64,000 bases of DNA from JAHIGH01 sp964564035 (GTDB lineage: Bacteria; Patescibacteriota; Microgenomatia; Levybacterales; UBA12049). The notes beneath the pieces were generated by a model that was given only the letters and a program-made list of their open reading frames with translations, had not been told where the DNA came from and ran no database searches. This document shows positions 17,602 through 27,040 of the stretch, piece after piece (within the stretch, counting starts at the first letter, position 1; the number at the start of each line of letters is the position of its first letter). The position numbers and the translations under genes were made by a program. The stretch is taken from NCBI GenBank assembly GCA_964564035.1, contig CAZLZN010000004.1, positions 1 through 64,000 of the forward strand. The letters are read 5' to 3'.

Positions 17602-17631
17602 TTGACAAACGGCAATACATGAGCTTATTAT
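17602..17631 (+). promoter_or_regulatory. Promoter of Kelch/lipase gene
   Basis: TTGACA (17602-17607), an 18-nt spacer and TATTAT (17626-17631), about 21 nt before the ATG at 17653. No convincing Shine-Dalgarno follows. It lies back to back with the promoter of the LytR_C gene. Confidence 0.5.
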
Positions 17632-17652
17632 TAAAATAGAGTTAACTCATAT

Positions 17653-20600
17653 ATGATTCACTTGCTCAAATTCTTATATCTCCTGCCATTTAATCTTCTT
17701 ATTTTCACCCTCATCACTTCCTCAATAATACCTTCCGTTCACGCGGCGGACGGCACAGGCACGTGGACACAGATTTCCGATATGCCATCATCTCATTCCA
17801 ATGCAAGCGGTATAATTACTTTAAATAGCGGAAAGGTACTTATAACTACGGGTACAGGCCAGAACGGAATTACAAGCAAAAGCGAGCTGTTTGATCCATT
17901 GACACGCACATGGTCCTCAACCGGAGACGTTAATGAGGGGCGTAATTTATACGGCAATGCAATTGTAAAGCTACCTGATGGGAATATAATGATTGCAGGC
18001 GGTGAAGGACCGGGTGTTACAGATATAGGATCGGTTGAGATCTATGATCCACAAACAGAAAGCTGGTCATTTACTGATCCTCTAGCAACACCCAGGCGTT
18101 ACGCAGCTATAGTTCTTGAAAACGGCAAAGTGCTTGTTACGGCGGGCGCCAATGGAATTCCAAATAATGACCGTTTTCTCTCCTCAACCGAAATTTATGA
18201 TCCGGCAACAGACACATGGTCATCCTCGGGCGCTCTGAATGTAGCCCGTGAAGGAGTAATCGATATTGTTTTACTCAAAAACGGAAAAGTACTTCTCGCA
18301 GGAGGATATACCCTAAATGATAAAATGACAAACATCGCTGAAATATATGATCCGGCTACCGGAATTTGGTCAACATCACAAATACCTGTTGAGGGCGGCT
18401 GGAGCGGAGGCTCTATGACTGTTCTTGAAAACGGCAAAGTACTACTGGCCGGAGGAGTAATTGGCTACTGGACAAATAATACTACAGCTACAAATAAATC
18501 GTGGCTTTACGATCCATCCAACAACACTTGGTCCATGACAGGCTCTATGAGTACAAACCGTAACGGACATAGCAGTGCGCTTCTCGCCGACGGTAAAGTA
18601 TTGATGATAGGTGGAGGATCAAATCAAACAAATATATATGATCCGGCACGCGGAACATGGGCTCTTTCAAAGACTACCAAATATCCGGCGTACAATGGCA
18701 TCGCTAGCCTGCAAAATGGCGATGTGCTTGCAATAGGAGGAGATCCTGAGGGTAAATCCGCCGAGCTATTCACAAACGAGCCTGTTCTTCCGACACCGAC
18801 AAGCACCCCAACCCCCACAGCAACTCCTACTCCTACCCCCAAACTCCCGGTCATCCTGATACCGGGCATCATGGGAAGTGAATTTGAAGTGAAAGAAACA
18901 ATTGCTAATTCAGGGATAAAACAGTGCCTCAATCCGCTTGAGGATTATGAGTATAATCAAGGAGATACTGTGTGGCTTAATCAGGATATTAATATACTCA
19001 GAGATAATATTTTATGCGGTAAATATCTTGACATATTAAAAATGGATGAGAATGGCAACGAGATATATCCACAAATAGGATTAAAAAATAATTTGGTAAC
19101 AGCAAAAATTTTTGAACAGCATATTGGCTACTACGATACCATTCCTTTCTTTTTGGAAAAAGGGTACATGCTTAACAAAGACTTCTTCATTTTTCCCTAT
19201 GACTGGCGCAAAGACCTGACAGATAATATATTTCTGCTCGATGAAAAAATAAATAACGCCACAACCAGCGCCGGAACAACCAAAGCACAAATTGTTGCCC
19301 ACAGCATGGGTGGACTTATAGCGCGTGACTTTATCCGCGACCCTGAACGTGCTGAGAAAGTAGATGCCATAATTGAACTCGGTACGCCTCATGCAGGAAC
19401 ACCAGCCTTTCTTGCACATTTACTATATGATAAATGCATTAAGCACTTTGGAGTTTGCATAATTAATGGAGAGAAGATTAACAGTCTTGTACAGAACTTT
19501 CCCGGTGCTCACCAGCTCATGCCTAGTAAACTATATTATGAACTATACTTTCGTCCTCAAGATTATCCGTTTAAAGACAGCCGGGATATTGACGGAAACG
19601 GAGTAAAAGACGCATTAAATTACGATCAAGCAAATATATTGTTATCTAATTTGGGAAAGAACATGAATCTGATTAACAAAGCCGAATTGTACCACGATTC
19701 ACTGGACACAACATATGGCAATACTAATGGTGTAAAAACCTATATAATTGCAGGCTCTGGGCAGCCAACCATTGGACAGATCCATGATTATTACGGTTTT
19801 ACTCTCTGGAATAACAGGTTAGAGCTTCCCTTTGGAGAGCCAAAATTAGATGCAGATGCGATAAACGGAGATGATACAGTGCCGATTCTGAGCGCTACCC
19901 TTGGAAAACTTAGTAATGTCTTTTATGTGAATCAGGGCCATAACAGCCTCCCGACAGGAACTGCTATGAGTTTGGCCTACAATCTTCTTACTGCTCAATC
20001 TACCGATATTCCGGGAGTAAGCACAATACCTTTCGCATTTAGCGGACAAATAATATCTGTACATAGCCCTGTCCTTCTTCACGCGTACGACAGCGAAGGA
20101 CGCCATACCGGCCCCAGAGATGACGGAACAATTGAGCTAGGTATCCCCGGCTCGTCCTATGACTATCTGAGGGATTCTAAATTTATCTATCTGCCGGAAG
20201 GCGAAAACTATAATATCAAAACAAAAGCAACAGACGAGGGAAGCTTTGACCTCAAGATCAAGAAATACTCGGAAAGCGCTCTAACCAAAGAACATATCTT
20301 CCTAGCTATTCCTCAGACAGATGAAACAACGTCTTTCATGGTGCTAAATACAGATACTCCTGAACTTCAGGTGGATAAGGATAACAACGGCACAGTAGAC
20401 CTTACTCTCACCTCGTCAAGCACTCTCACAGGCGATGATCTTACTGACACTCAAGCCCCTGTCACAACAGCTGCGCTAAACGGATCACAAGGCGCAAATG
20501 ACTGGCACACATCAGATGTAACACTTTCATTTACAGGTGAAGACTCGGGCGCAGGAATACTAAAGACGTATTATTACAAGGACACGGATCAAGTCCTGCA

Positions 20601-21195
20601 TGATGCAGACGCGCCAATAACTATCAATACCGAAGGTATAACTAAGCTCCGTTACTTCTCAATTGACAGAGCAGGAAATATGGAAGAGTCTAAAGAAATA
20701 ACAATCAAAATAGATAAAACAGCGCCCGAGCTTATCATGCAGTTTGATCCTCAAACAAAAAAACTTGTAGGATCGGGAGAAGACATACATAGCGGAATTG
20801 AAAACGTAAATCAAACACAAACAGATTTAACCGTAACAGACAAAGCAGGAAACACCTCACAATTTAGCTTTACATCTAAAACTGCAACAGTTCTGAAAAT
20901 AACTACTCAGACAATGACTATTACAGAGCTCAAATATAACGATATTACAACGACTATCCCGAAAAGCTCGATCGCTGTAGCATGGACAGCGGGTAGCACA
21001 AATGAAATCAAATATCTGCTTCAGACATATCTTATCTCAAAACAGGAAGGAATCATTGCTCTTTACAATGCCGAAAAAAGCAAAACAACATCAATTGAGA
21101 AAACCGTCGGAAGCAATGTTACAAAAACAACCGCGCCGGATATGAGTATCATAAAACTCAAATGCATTAACGGCTCGGTTAAGCTTTCATACTAG
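17653..21195 (+). CDS. Large secreted Kelch-repeat / LCAT-like lipase
   Basis: 1180 aa. Signal peptide ending SSIIPSVHA. Residues about 40-375 hold at least six Kelch-type blades (repeating GKVL.AGG ... IYDP.T..W). A Pro-Thr linker (TPTSTPTPTATPTPTPK, around 380-397) leads to an alpha/beta-hydrolase domain of the lecithin:cholesterol acyltransferase/PGAP1 type. It starts with LPVILIPGIMGSEFEV, with nucleophile Ser551 in VAHSMGGLIA, acid Asp740/741 in INGDDTVPI and His763 in NQGHNS. The C-terminal third has a beta domain and an OmpL47-type segment (VTLSFTGEDSGAGILKTYYY). Probably a surface or exported lipase/acyltransferase with a Kelch binding propeller. Substrate unknown. A fragment of a second copy lies at about 22.45-22.63 kb. 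Confidence 0.88.
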   Translation: MIHLLKFLYLLPFNLLIFTLITSSIIPSVHAADGTGTWTQISDMPSSHSNASGIITLNSGKVLITTGTGQNGITSKSELFDPLTRTWSSTGDVNEGRNLYGNAIVKLPDGNIMIAGGEGPGVTDIGSVEIYDPQTESWSFTDPLATPRRYAAIVLENGKVLVTAGANGIPNNDRFLSSTEIYDPATDTWSSSGALNVAREGVIDIVLLKNGKVLLAGGYTLNDKMTNIAEIYDPATGIWSTSQIPVEGGWSGGSMTVLENGKVLLAGGVIGYWTNNTTATNKSWLYDPSNNTWSMTGSMSTNRNGHSSALLADGKVLMIGGGSNQTNIYDPARGTWALSKTTKYPAYNGIASLQNGDVLAIGGDPEGKSAELFTNEPVLPTPTSTPTPTATPTPTPKLPVILIPGIMGSEFEVKETIANSGIKQCLNPLEDYEYNQGDTVWLNQDINILRDNILCGKYLDILKMDENGNEIYPQIGLKNNLVTAKIFEQHIGYYDTIPFFLEKGYMLNKDFFIFPYDWRKDLTDNIFLLDEKINNATTSAGTTKAQIVAHSMGGLIARDFIRDPERAEKVDAIIELGTPHAGTPAFLAHLLYDKCIKHFGVCIINGEKINSLVQNFPGAHQLMPSKLYYELYFRPQDYPFKDSRDIDGNGVKDALNYDQANILLSNLGKNMNLINKAELYHDSLDTTYGNTNGVKTYIIAGSGQPTIGQIHDYYGFTLWNNRLELPFGEPKLDADAINGDDTVPILSATLGKLSNVFYVNQGHNSLPTGTAMSLAYNLLTAQSTDIPGVSTIPFAFSGQIISVHSPVLLHAYDSEGRHTGPRDDGTIELGIPGSSYDYLRDSKFIYLPEGENYNIKTKATDEGSFDLKIKKYSESALTKEHIFLAIPQTDETTSFMVLNTDTPELQVDKDNNGTVDLTLTSSSTLTGDDLTDTQAPVTTAALNGSQGANDWHTSDVTLSFTGEDSGAGILKTYYYKDTDQVLHDADAPITINTEGITKLRYFSIDRAGNMEESKEITIKIDKTAPELIMQFDPQTKKLVGSGEDIHSGIENVNQTQTDLTVTDKAGNTSQFSFTSKTATVLKITTQTMTITELKYNDITTTIPKSSIAVAWTAGSTNEIKYLLQTYLISKQEGIIALYNAEKSKTTSIEKTVGSNVTKTTAPDMSIIKLKCINGSVKLSY

Positions 21196-21224
21196 ACAAA
21201 AGATTATGACAATAAACATTTACA

Positions 21225-21274
21225 AAGAGAGGGGGTGGACTAAATTATTAAGGTAAACACTTAATAAAATCGTT
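21225..21274 (+). promoter_or_regulatory. Conserved leader of small membrane gene 1
   Basis: A purine-rich GAGAGGGGGTGGA at 21227-21239 is followed by AAATTATTAAGGTAA, and the ATG comes about 40 nt later. The same order and spacing recur before the frameshifted third copy (22089-22139). Conservation beyond coding sequence suggests a leader with a function, for example translational control. Confidence 0.45.
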
Positions 21275-21556
21275 ATGAGTGGCTCACCAATTGACAGTCC
21301 TAGTTTCGCAATTATAGTAATCTATTCATTAGTAGTCGCTCTTATAATCCCATTTCTCGTCGGATTCTTTATTTCTTTTTTTATTCTGAAGCGTGTTTTT
21401 ATAGATAAAAAAAGCAAAAAGTACCCAATAAATAAAAATATTCACATATTAATTATTTTGCTCGTTTCCGGGTTATTTGGATGGCTAACAGTAATATTTT
21501 TAGGAAACTATTTCGGAGATATTGGTAATTATGTTATCGAATTTACATCAAAATAA
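21275..21556 (+). CDS. Small two-TM membrane protein, copy 1
   Basis: Not recognised; 93 aa. Two hydrophobic helices: FAIIVIYSLVVALIIPFLVG with FFISFFILK, and HILIILLVSGLFGWLTVIFL, joined by a basic loop (KRVFIDKKSKKYPINKN). It is the first of three tandem relatives (next at 21749 and a broken one at 22140). They share the core IPFLVGFFISFFILKR.F-DKK. It follows the lipase gene by 80 bp on the same strand. The small size, two helices and tandem copies recall holin-like, immunity or lipase-helper proteins, but nothing allows a choice. Confidence 0.65.
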   Translation: MSGSPIDSPSFAIIVIYSLVVALIIPFLVGFFISFFILKRVFIDKKSKKYPINKNIHILIILLVSGLFGWLTVIFLGNYFGDIGNYVIEFTSK

Positions 21557-21748
21557 TTGACGTATAATTACCTCGCCGAGCGCGATTACCACGCCATACG
21601 AGCATCACGGAACACACGGAAGCATGGATTATGCTTGAGAAGATAAACAGGAATTAGTAATCCTGCAACTATTTACGGAGCAAGGAAGACTGAAGTATGG
21701 ATATTAAGTTTATCAATAAATAGATCAAATGAGGAGAGGTGATAGCAT

Positions 21749-22015
21749 ATGTTTTTTCCTGGTGAGGAGGGGATTGTATTGATAATCATTGTTGGGTTTC
21801 TCTTCGCGATACTAACTCCGTTTCTTGTCGGATCTTTACTTTCTTTTTTTATACTGAAACGAATTTTTATCGACAAAAAAAAGAAAAAGTATTTAAAAGA
21901 CAAACAAGCGCGAATCATAATTTCAATATTTATATCAATATTATTTGGATACTTATCAATTGTATTTTTTGGTGAAGAAATAAATAAATATATTATTAAT
22001 TTATTATCGAGATAA
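21749..22015 (+). CDS. Small two-TM membrane protein, copy 2
   Basis: 88 aa, clearly related to the 21275 protein: TPFLVGSLLSFFILKRIFID followed by a lysine-rich loop and a second helix (ARIIISIFISILFGYLSIVF). A Shine-Dalgarno-like GAGGAGAGGTGA lies shortly before ATG 21749. Unlike copies 1 and 3 it lacks the long AAATTATTA leader. The 190-bp spacer before it contains no other recognisable gene. Function unknown. Confidence 0.65.
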   Translation: MFFPGEEGIVLIIIVGFLFAILTPFLVGSLLSFFILKRIFIDKKKKKYLKDKQARIIISIFISILFGYLSIVFFGEEINKYIINLLSR

Positions 22016-22088
22016 CTACTACCTACTATACATCTGATAATTTGCCTTAGATTTAAGTATAAAATACTAATATTATGTAATATACGGG

Positions 22089-22139
22089 GAGAGGAGGTGA
22101 AGCAAATTATTAGGTAATTAAACCTTAATTTAAAAAATT
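22089..22139 (+). promoter_or_regulatory. Conserved leader of small membrane gene 3
   Basis: GAGAGGAGGTGA (22089-22100) then AAATTATTAGGTAA, with the ATG at 22140, about 39 nt after the purine tract. It mirrors the leader at 21225-21274. In this copy a tiny frame GTG-AAG-CAA-ATT-ATT-AGG-TAA directly follows the Shine-Dalgarno. Confidence 0.4.
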
Positions 22140-22384
22140 ATGACTTTAGGATATGGATATGGTATAGCAGTAATATATTCAATTGTAGCGTCCTTGTAAT
22201 TCCCTTTCTAGTCGGATTCTTTATTTCATTTTTTATACTGAAGTGCATTCTGTCTCACAAAAAGAATAGATTTTATGTAAGATCACCTAAAAAACGTATT
22301 GTATTAGTGCTTGCTCTTGCATCTATAATTGGATTTTTGTGTTTTTATATACCATACACTTTACGGTTATCGGGATATTTATGA
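22140..22384 (+). pseudogene. Frameshifted third copy of small membrane protein
   Basis: The frame from ATG 22140 reads MTLGYGYGIAVIYSIVASL and then stops at TAA. Shifting frame at that point gives VLVIPFLVGFFISFFILK followed by CILSHKKNRFYVRSPKKR and a second hydrophobic helix up to TGA 22384. Read together these match copies 1 and 2 over the whole length. The simplest explanation is a small insertion or deletion near 22190-22200. A sequencing error is possible; the neighbouring lipase remnant is also broken, which favours true decay. Confidence 0.75.
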
Positions 22385-22444
22385 TATATAGTGATGATGC
22401 TATCCAGATCTGGAACGTACTCTTGACCTGCCCGGTAATAATCA

Positions 22445-22628
22445 ACGCCTATGTGATAAACAGGACAACCACACAGGCCCCAAAGAGGACGGTGCATTAG
22501 AAGTCGGTAGCCCCGGTTCGTCATATGACTATCTAAGAGGTTCTAAATTTATTGATCTTCCGGAAGGCGGAAACTACACTGTCCAAAACAAAAGCAACAA
22601 ATGAGGGAAGCTGTGAAAACTCATACTG
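22445..22628 (+). pseudogene. Remnant of a second Kelch/lipase gene
   Basis: Conceptual translation with frameshifts gives AYDKQDNHTGPKEDGALEVG, SPGSSYDYLRGSKFIDLPEG and then, after another shift, KTKATNEGS. The intact lipase at 20080-20250 has AYDSEGRHTGPRDDGTIELG, IPGSSYDYLRDSKFIYLPEG and KTKATDEGS. Only this short piece (about 60 codons of an 1180-codon gene) remains, with at least two indels. It shows that a paralogous lipase once stood downstream of the small membrane genes, probably as part of a duplicated cassette that has been mostly deleted. Confidence 0.8.
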
Positions 22629-22759
22629 TAAACGGCATGTTTTTTGCTGCAGCACAAGCTACCACAGGTGGGATATAGAAAATTCGACCCTTGATGTCCG
22701 CTAAACGACTAGCCATTATCGTCTTGATATGTGCTATTTGTATCTTGTATGCTGTATGT

Positions 22760-25132
22760 ATGAAGCTGAAGATTCTTCTGGGCCTGGTATTAGTTTTTGT
22801 TTTTCTAGGCTCAAAAAATTTTGCATACTCACAAAATATAAATATTACCGCATCAGTCAATCCCGACGCGAACGATCTGCAGTTTGATTTTGAAGCCTTA
22901 ACAGCACAGGAAGTTTTCCCGCAAAACTCTACTATTGAATATCAGTTAACTTACGGCTCCAATGCGTTTTCTCCGATACCAATAACTCTGGAGGCAAACT
23001 GGGAAGAGGGGACTATCGAGAATACAATGACGTCAGTTGGGGTTGTTAATTATGTTGATGGCAGTGCAACAAATGCATATGGAAATACTCAGCCCGTTAT
23101 AGATTTGATAAATAACAGAATTACCTGGACAATTTCGTCCTACCCGGGTCAGACAAATGATGAGATAGTAAAATATAGCGTTAGGACTAATAACTCTTAC
23201 AAGGGGAGCAATTTGGTAAATTTCTTAAATAAAGCAAAGCTAACTTCTGTAAGCCTGGAGCTTGCCGAAATAAGTATAGGAAAAAAATATTTATATAACT
23301 CATCACTTGAGCCGGCCGCAACTCTTGCGCCGACCTCAAATCAGGCTTCTCAGAATTCAACCAATGCAACTAATACTCCGGTGCCTGCTATAAATAATCT
23401 AAGCCCAACTCTGCCGATCAGGACGCCTGCCGGTTTTAAGCCGCAAATTACCCAAATCTTACTGCGAACTGTTACGGCTAATATGCTGAAAATTTATATA
23501 GAGACGGATACTGGTTCAAGAATGAATTTATTTTTTGGGCACGATAAAAGAAGCCTTAATCGGATAATCAATAATCAGCGCTTTACTACAAATAATGAAT
23601 TTATTATTGAAGATTTGGAACCAGATACCGAGTACTTTATTATGATTGAAGCGGCAAATCGAAGAGGCGAAGTATTTAAATCAGATATATATACTTTTAG
23701 AACTGCAAAAGCATCTGACTACATTAGTATTGCGGGGAACTCGATAATTATAACCAGCGAAAATAATATACTTACAAATCCCAAGAATCTGGAGGCGAGC
23801 AGCATAGGTAATTTACCGGTAATAGTATTGCCGTCTAACCAAATTTTTGAATTTAAATTCAATCTAGACCGTCTAATCTCTACAAAAAGGGTGCAGATTT
23901 TTATCCGCAATAAAGATGTTCTGGGTATAAATACGTATTCAAATATGCACAATATGGGCGGGATAATCGCTATAGATGCCATAGAAATATCGCAGGGTGT
24001 TTATGCGGGATCCCTAAGCACCCCTGATGCTCCGGGAAATTATGAGGTAATAGCCAGAATATCCGACCGGGACGGGAATATTATTGAACAAAAATTGGCT
24101 GACCTGAGGGTGTCAAAAAAAATGAAAGTAATCAATTCCAGTACTAAAAAACCGGTTGAGGGAGCAAGGATCTATTTGAGTTATTTTAATCCAACAAGTA
24201 AAAACTATGTGATGCTGCCCTCTCAATTGTTTCGCTTTAAAAATCCTATGCATACAAACATAAATGGCGAATTAGATATTGCGCTTGCAGAGGGTAAATA
24301 CCTGGCAGAAGTCAGCGCGATCGGGTATGAAAATAATAAAACCGAGTTTGTTATCGGAATGAATCCAAACGAGGATTATCCGGAAATTGTGCTCAAGGAG
24401 GAACCGTTTAATATATTATCTACATCAATACACTTCTGGTCGATTTTTATAGATGCAGTTAGCGAGACTAAGCAGTATATACAAAATTTATCAAATTCCA
24501 ACAGGTTTTTTGAATTTAATGCTTTGATTTCACTGGGGATTCTTGTCGTTTTTACGATGTACTCATTTTTATCAAAATTTAACATACCATTAGGCTCATT
24601 TTTTGCCTATATTACGCATCATACAAAAACCGCCGCGGGCGATGCCGGTTCACGCGGAATCATTTGGTATAAGCTCTATGATAATATTGTTAAACACGAA
24701 ATAAGCGGAGCAGATGTTTATTTGATTGATAAAAATAAAAACAAGGTGTTGAATCACATTAAAACGGATAGTAAAGGCGAATTCAGGCTAGGAGTAATTT
24801 GGGACCGGGACTACTTGATTGAAATCATGAAAGACGGCTATCAACCGTTATTCTACGACGTGGAGCATGCCAAGCCGGATAATGATCACCCAAGCATTAT
24901 ATTCTATAATGATAAAATTTCGATAAATAAAGCCGTAAAGAACTTAAAAAGAGTATTTAAGAATTTCGCAGGATTTATTTTCGAAATACTTCTCTCAGCT
25001 TCTCTGATATTTGAACTATCACTAGGGCTCAGCCTAGGGTGGATGAAAACTTTGCCATTTATCACTGTTTCAATAATTAATATTCTTATATGGTTTTTGA
25101 TACTTTATTCTAAAAGACAAGTGTATCGGTAA
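22760..25132 (+). CDS. Large surface protein with carboxypeptidase-regulatory-like domains
   Basis: 790 aa from the ATG at 22760, which gives a clean signal peptide (MKLKILLGLVLVFVFLGSKN); an upstream ATG at 22691 would add another hydrophobic stretch. Residues about 30-190 look like a DUF11-type beta domain. A Thr/Pro/Asn stretch follows, then a fibronectin III-like domain (LEPDTEYFIMIEAANRRGEV). Two carboxypeptidase regulatory-like beta folds follow (KPVEGARIYLSYF; ISGADVYLIDKNKNKVLNH), the second lying after an internal membrane helix (LISLGILVVFTMYSFLSKF). The C-terminus has two further hydrophobic segments. Topology suggests an envelope-anchored protein with a cytoplasmic or second extracellular beta domain. 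Function unknown. Confidence 0.75.
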   Translation: MKLKILLGLVLVFVFLGSKNFAYSQNINITASVNPDANDLQFDFEALTAQEVFPQNSTIEYQLTYGSNAFSPIPITLEANWEEGTIENTMTSVGVVNYVDGSATNAYGNTQPVIDLINNRITWTISSYPGQTNDEIVKYSVRTNNSYKGSNLVNFLNKAKLTSVSLELAEISIGKKYLYNSSLEPAATLAPTSNQASQNSTNATNTPVPAINNLSPTLPIRTPAGFKPQITQILLRTVTANMLKIYIETDTGSRMNLFFGHDKRSLNRIINNQRFTTNNEFIIEDLEPDTEYFIMIEAANRRGEVFKSDIYTFRTAKASDYISIAGNSIIITSENNILTNPKNLEASSIGNLPVIVLPSNQIFEFKFNLDRLISTKRVQIFIRNKDVLGINTYSNMHNMGGIIAIDAIEISQGVYAGSLSTPDAPGNYEVIARISDRDGNIIEQKLADLRVSKKMKVINSSTKKPVEGARIYLSYFNPTSKNYVMLPSQLFRFKNPMHTNINGELDIALAEGKYLAEVSAIGYENNKTEFVIGMNPNEDYPEIVLKEEPFNILSTSIHFWSIFIDAVSETKQYIQNLSNSNRFFEFNALISLGILVVFTMYSFLSKFNIPLGSFFAYITHHTKTAAGDAGSRGIIWYKLYDNIVKHEISGADVYLIDKNKNKVLNHIKTDSKGEFRLGVIWDRDYLIEIMKDGYQPLFYDVEHAKPDNDHPSIIFYNDKISINKAVKNLKRVFKNFAGFIFEILLSASLIFELSLGLSLGWMKTLPFITVSIINILIWFLILYSKRQVYR

Positions 25133-25143
25133 ATTGTCGAAAG

Positions 25144-26094
25144 TTAGCGGTCTATAGTAGATACATATTTATATATAGTCCTGGATAAATGTTTCATTCT
25201 TTCGCGTGCTGTATTTTCGTCACTTACCGAAAACATGCACAATAAATACGGCCTTCTGGGTTCATAAACAATTCCACAATCCCTGAAGCCCTGAGTGCCG
25301 TCTTTGGCTTCAAAGTCACCAATCTTATGCGCTACAGGAATTTGAGGGGGGACGCCAGCGGCAAGCTTATCCGAGAATTTGGTTTTTGTAAGTAAGTCCA
25401 AAATTTCATTCGAAGAATCTTTGCTCAAAACTGACGAGAAATAAAGCGCTTTCAGAATGGATGAGTAGTTCTTAGCCGATATCAACGCTCCGGCGTTATC
25501 TGATCTAAGATCAATATCCAAAGCCTGGTAAACTTCATTGAAGTCTTCATCTTTGATATACGGAGATAGCATTTTTACTGCGGTATTATCGGATTCTTCA
25601 AGTGTTAGCCGAACAACCTCCGATGTTTTTAATTTCGTCCCTACTCCTCTCTGCCATAAATCACCAAAGTTTTTATCGATGTGTTCTTCCATCAATACAA
25701 GCTCGGGATCTCCCTGCATTTTGGTTCTTTCTTTGTAATGATAATATGCCATAACTACAGGAACTTTGAATAGAGACGCGGCGTAAAACTCGACTTTCTC
25801 ATTTACGCCAATTGATGTGCCGGTTGGGAGATATTCAAAATAAAAGCCAAAAGTGAGACCATACGGTTTCACCTGCTCACGAAGCTGCGTTCTGAGTTCG
25901 AGATAATTTATCAATAGATCCTGGGGAAATTCCTGATGTATTCTTTTTGAAAGTAATGGATATTTTAGCTCTGCGGCAGATACATTGTTTGCCTGATTAA
26001 CTTCATCATGGTTGCTGAAATAATATATAATAAAACCGATATTGGCAAGCAAGCTGAGGGTTAGTATATAAAGAAAAATATTTTTTTTACGCAT
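25144..26094 (-). CDS. Class A beta-lactamase-like serine hydrolase
   Basis: 316 aa from ATG 26094 (MRKKNIFLYILTLSLLANIG is a signal anchor; an upstream frame to 26139 adds nothing typical). The penicilloyl-serine transferase motifs are present: S107-L-F-K110, S168-D-N170 and K257-I-G259 in place of KTG. No clear omega-loop Glu166 region (ExxLN) is seen, so beta-lactam hydrolysis is doubtful. Many small-genome bacteria carry such proteins, probably as D,D-peptidase-like or accessory wall enzymes. It is convergent with the surface-protein gene and diverges from pyrF. Confidence 0.82.
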   Translation of the reverse strand: MRKKNIFLYILTLSLLANIGFIIYYFSNHDEVNQANNVSAAELKYPLLSKRIHQEFPQDLLINYLELRTQLREQVKPYGLTFGFYFEYLPTGTSIGVNEKVEFYAASLFKVPVVMAYYHYKERTKMQGDPELVLMEEHIDKNFGDLWQRGVGTKLKTSEVVRLTLEESDNTAVKMLSPYIKDEDFNEVYQALDIDLRSDNAGALISAKNYSSILKALYFSSVLSKDSSNEILDLLTKTKFSDKLAAGVPPQIPVAHKIGDFEAKDGTQGFRDCGIVYEPRRPYLLCMFSVSDENTARERMKHLSRTIYKYVSTIDR

Positions 26095-26193
26095 AAAAAC
26101 CGGATGGTTGGCATAGAACTCAGGCCTTAACATCCTCATCGATATTTATTATAATCATAAATGTGATGATTTATAAACAGGTAAAATAAGTTC

Positions 26194-27015
26194 ATGAATT
26201 TTCTCTATAAACTACAAGCCCTTTCAATAAAAAACAACTCGCTTGTTTGCGTAGGACTCGACAGTGACGCTAATAAAATACCACAGCAAATTAAAAAAGG
26301 TGATTATTCAATTTTTGAATTTAATAAGAGAATTATTGACAGTACTCATGACCTTGTATGCGCATATAAGCCGAATTCTGCTTTCTATGAAGCATTTGGA
26401 AATAAGGGTCTGGTCGAGTTAAAGATGACTTGTGATTATATTAAGCATAAATATTCGGAAATACCAATAATCCTGGACGCGAAACGCGCGGATATTGGAA
26501 ATACAAACAAAGGTTATATCAGATATGCATTTGATTATCTGGCTGCGGATGCGATTACTTTGAATCCTTATCTTGGCCGCGAGGCTCTAGCGCCGTTTCT
26601 TAATCTTTCGGAGAAAGGATGTGTTATTTTATGTAAGACGTCTAATGCGGGGGCAGGGGAGCTTCAAGATTTGATTGTGGAGGGCGAACCGTTATATTTA
26701 AGAGTTGCCAAAAAAGTCTCATCAGAATGGAACAAGAATAATAATTGCCTACTTGTAGCAGGCGCCACTTATCCTACCGAACTTAAGGCTATAAGAGAGG
26801 CGGCGGGGGATATGTTTTTGCTCGTTCCTGGTGTAGGCGCGCAAGGAGGGGATATAAAATCATTTGTTACAGCAGGTTTAAATTCCAAAAACTCAGGCTT
26901 GATTATTAATTCTTCAAGAGCTATTATTTACGCATCAAGCGGGGAGGATTTTGCGATTAAAGCGCGTGAAGAAGCAAAGAAATTAAGAGATCAGATCAAT
27001 AAATATCGAATCTGA
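26194..27015 (+). CDS. pyrF: Orotidine-5'-phosphate decarboxylase, type 2
   Basis: Decarboxylates OMP to UMP, the last step of the pathway. 273 aa matches the longer type 2 (TIGR02127) group. Motifs: NSLVCVGLDSD, the catalytic ILDAKRADIGNTNKGY (Lys-Asp-Lys-type site), ITLNPYLGREALAPF and LLVPGVGAQGGD. It forms an operon with pyrE 25 bp downstream. Confidence 0.95.
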   Translation: MNFLYKLQALSIKNNSLVCVGLDSDANKIPQQIKKGDYSIFEFNKRIIDSTHDLVCAYKPNSAFYEAFGNKGLVELKMTCDYIKHKYSEIPIILDAKRADIGNTNKGYIRYAFDYLAADAITLNPYLGREALAPFLNLSEKGCVILCKTSNAGAGELQDLIVEGEPLYLRVAKKVSSEWNKNNNCLLVAGATYPTELKAIREAAGDMFLLVPGVGAQGGDIKSFVTAGLNSKNSGLIINSSRAIIYASSGEDFAIKAREEAKKLRDQINKYRI

Positions 27016-27040
27016 AAGCCTTAATTAATGATTCTAACTT

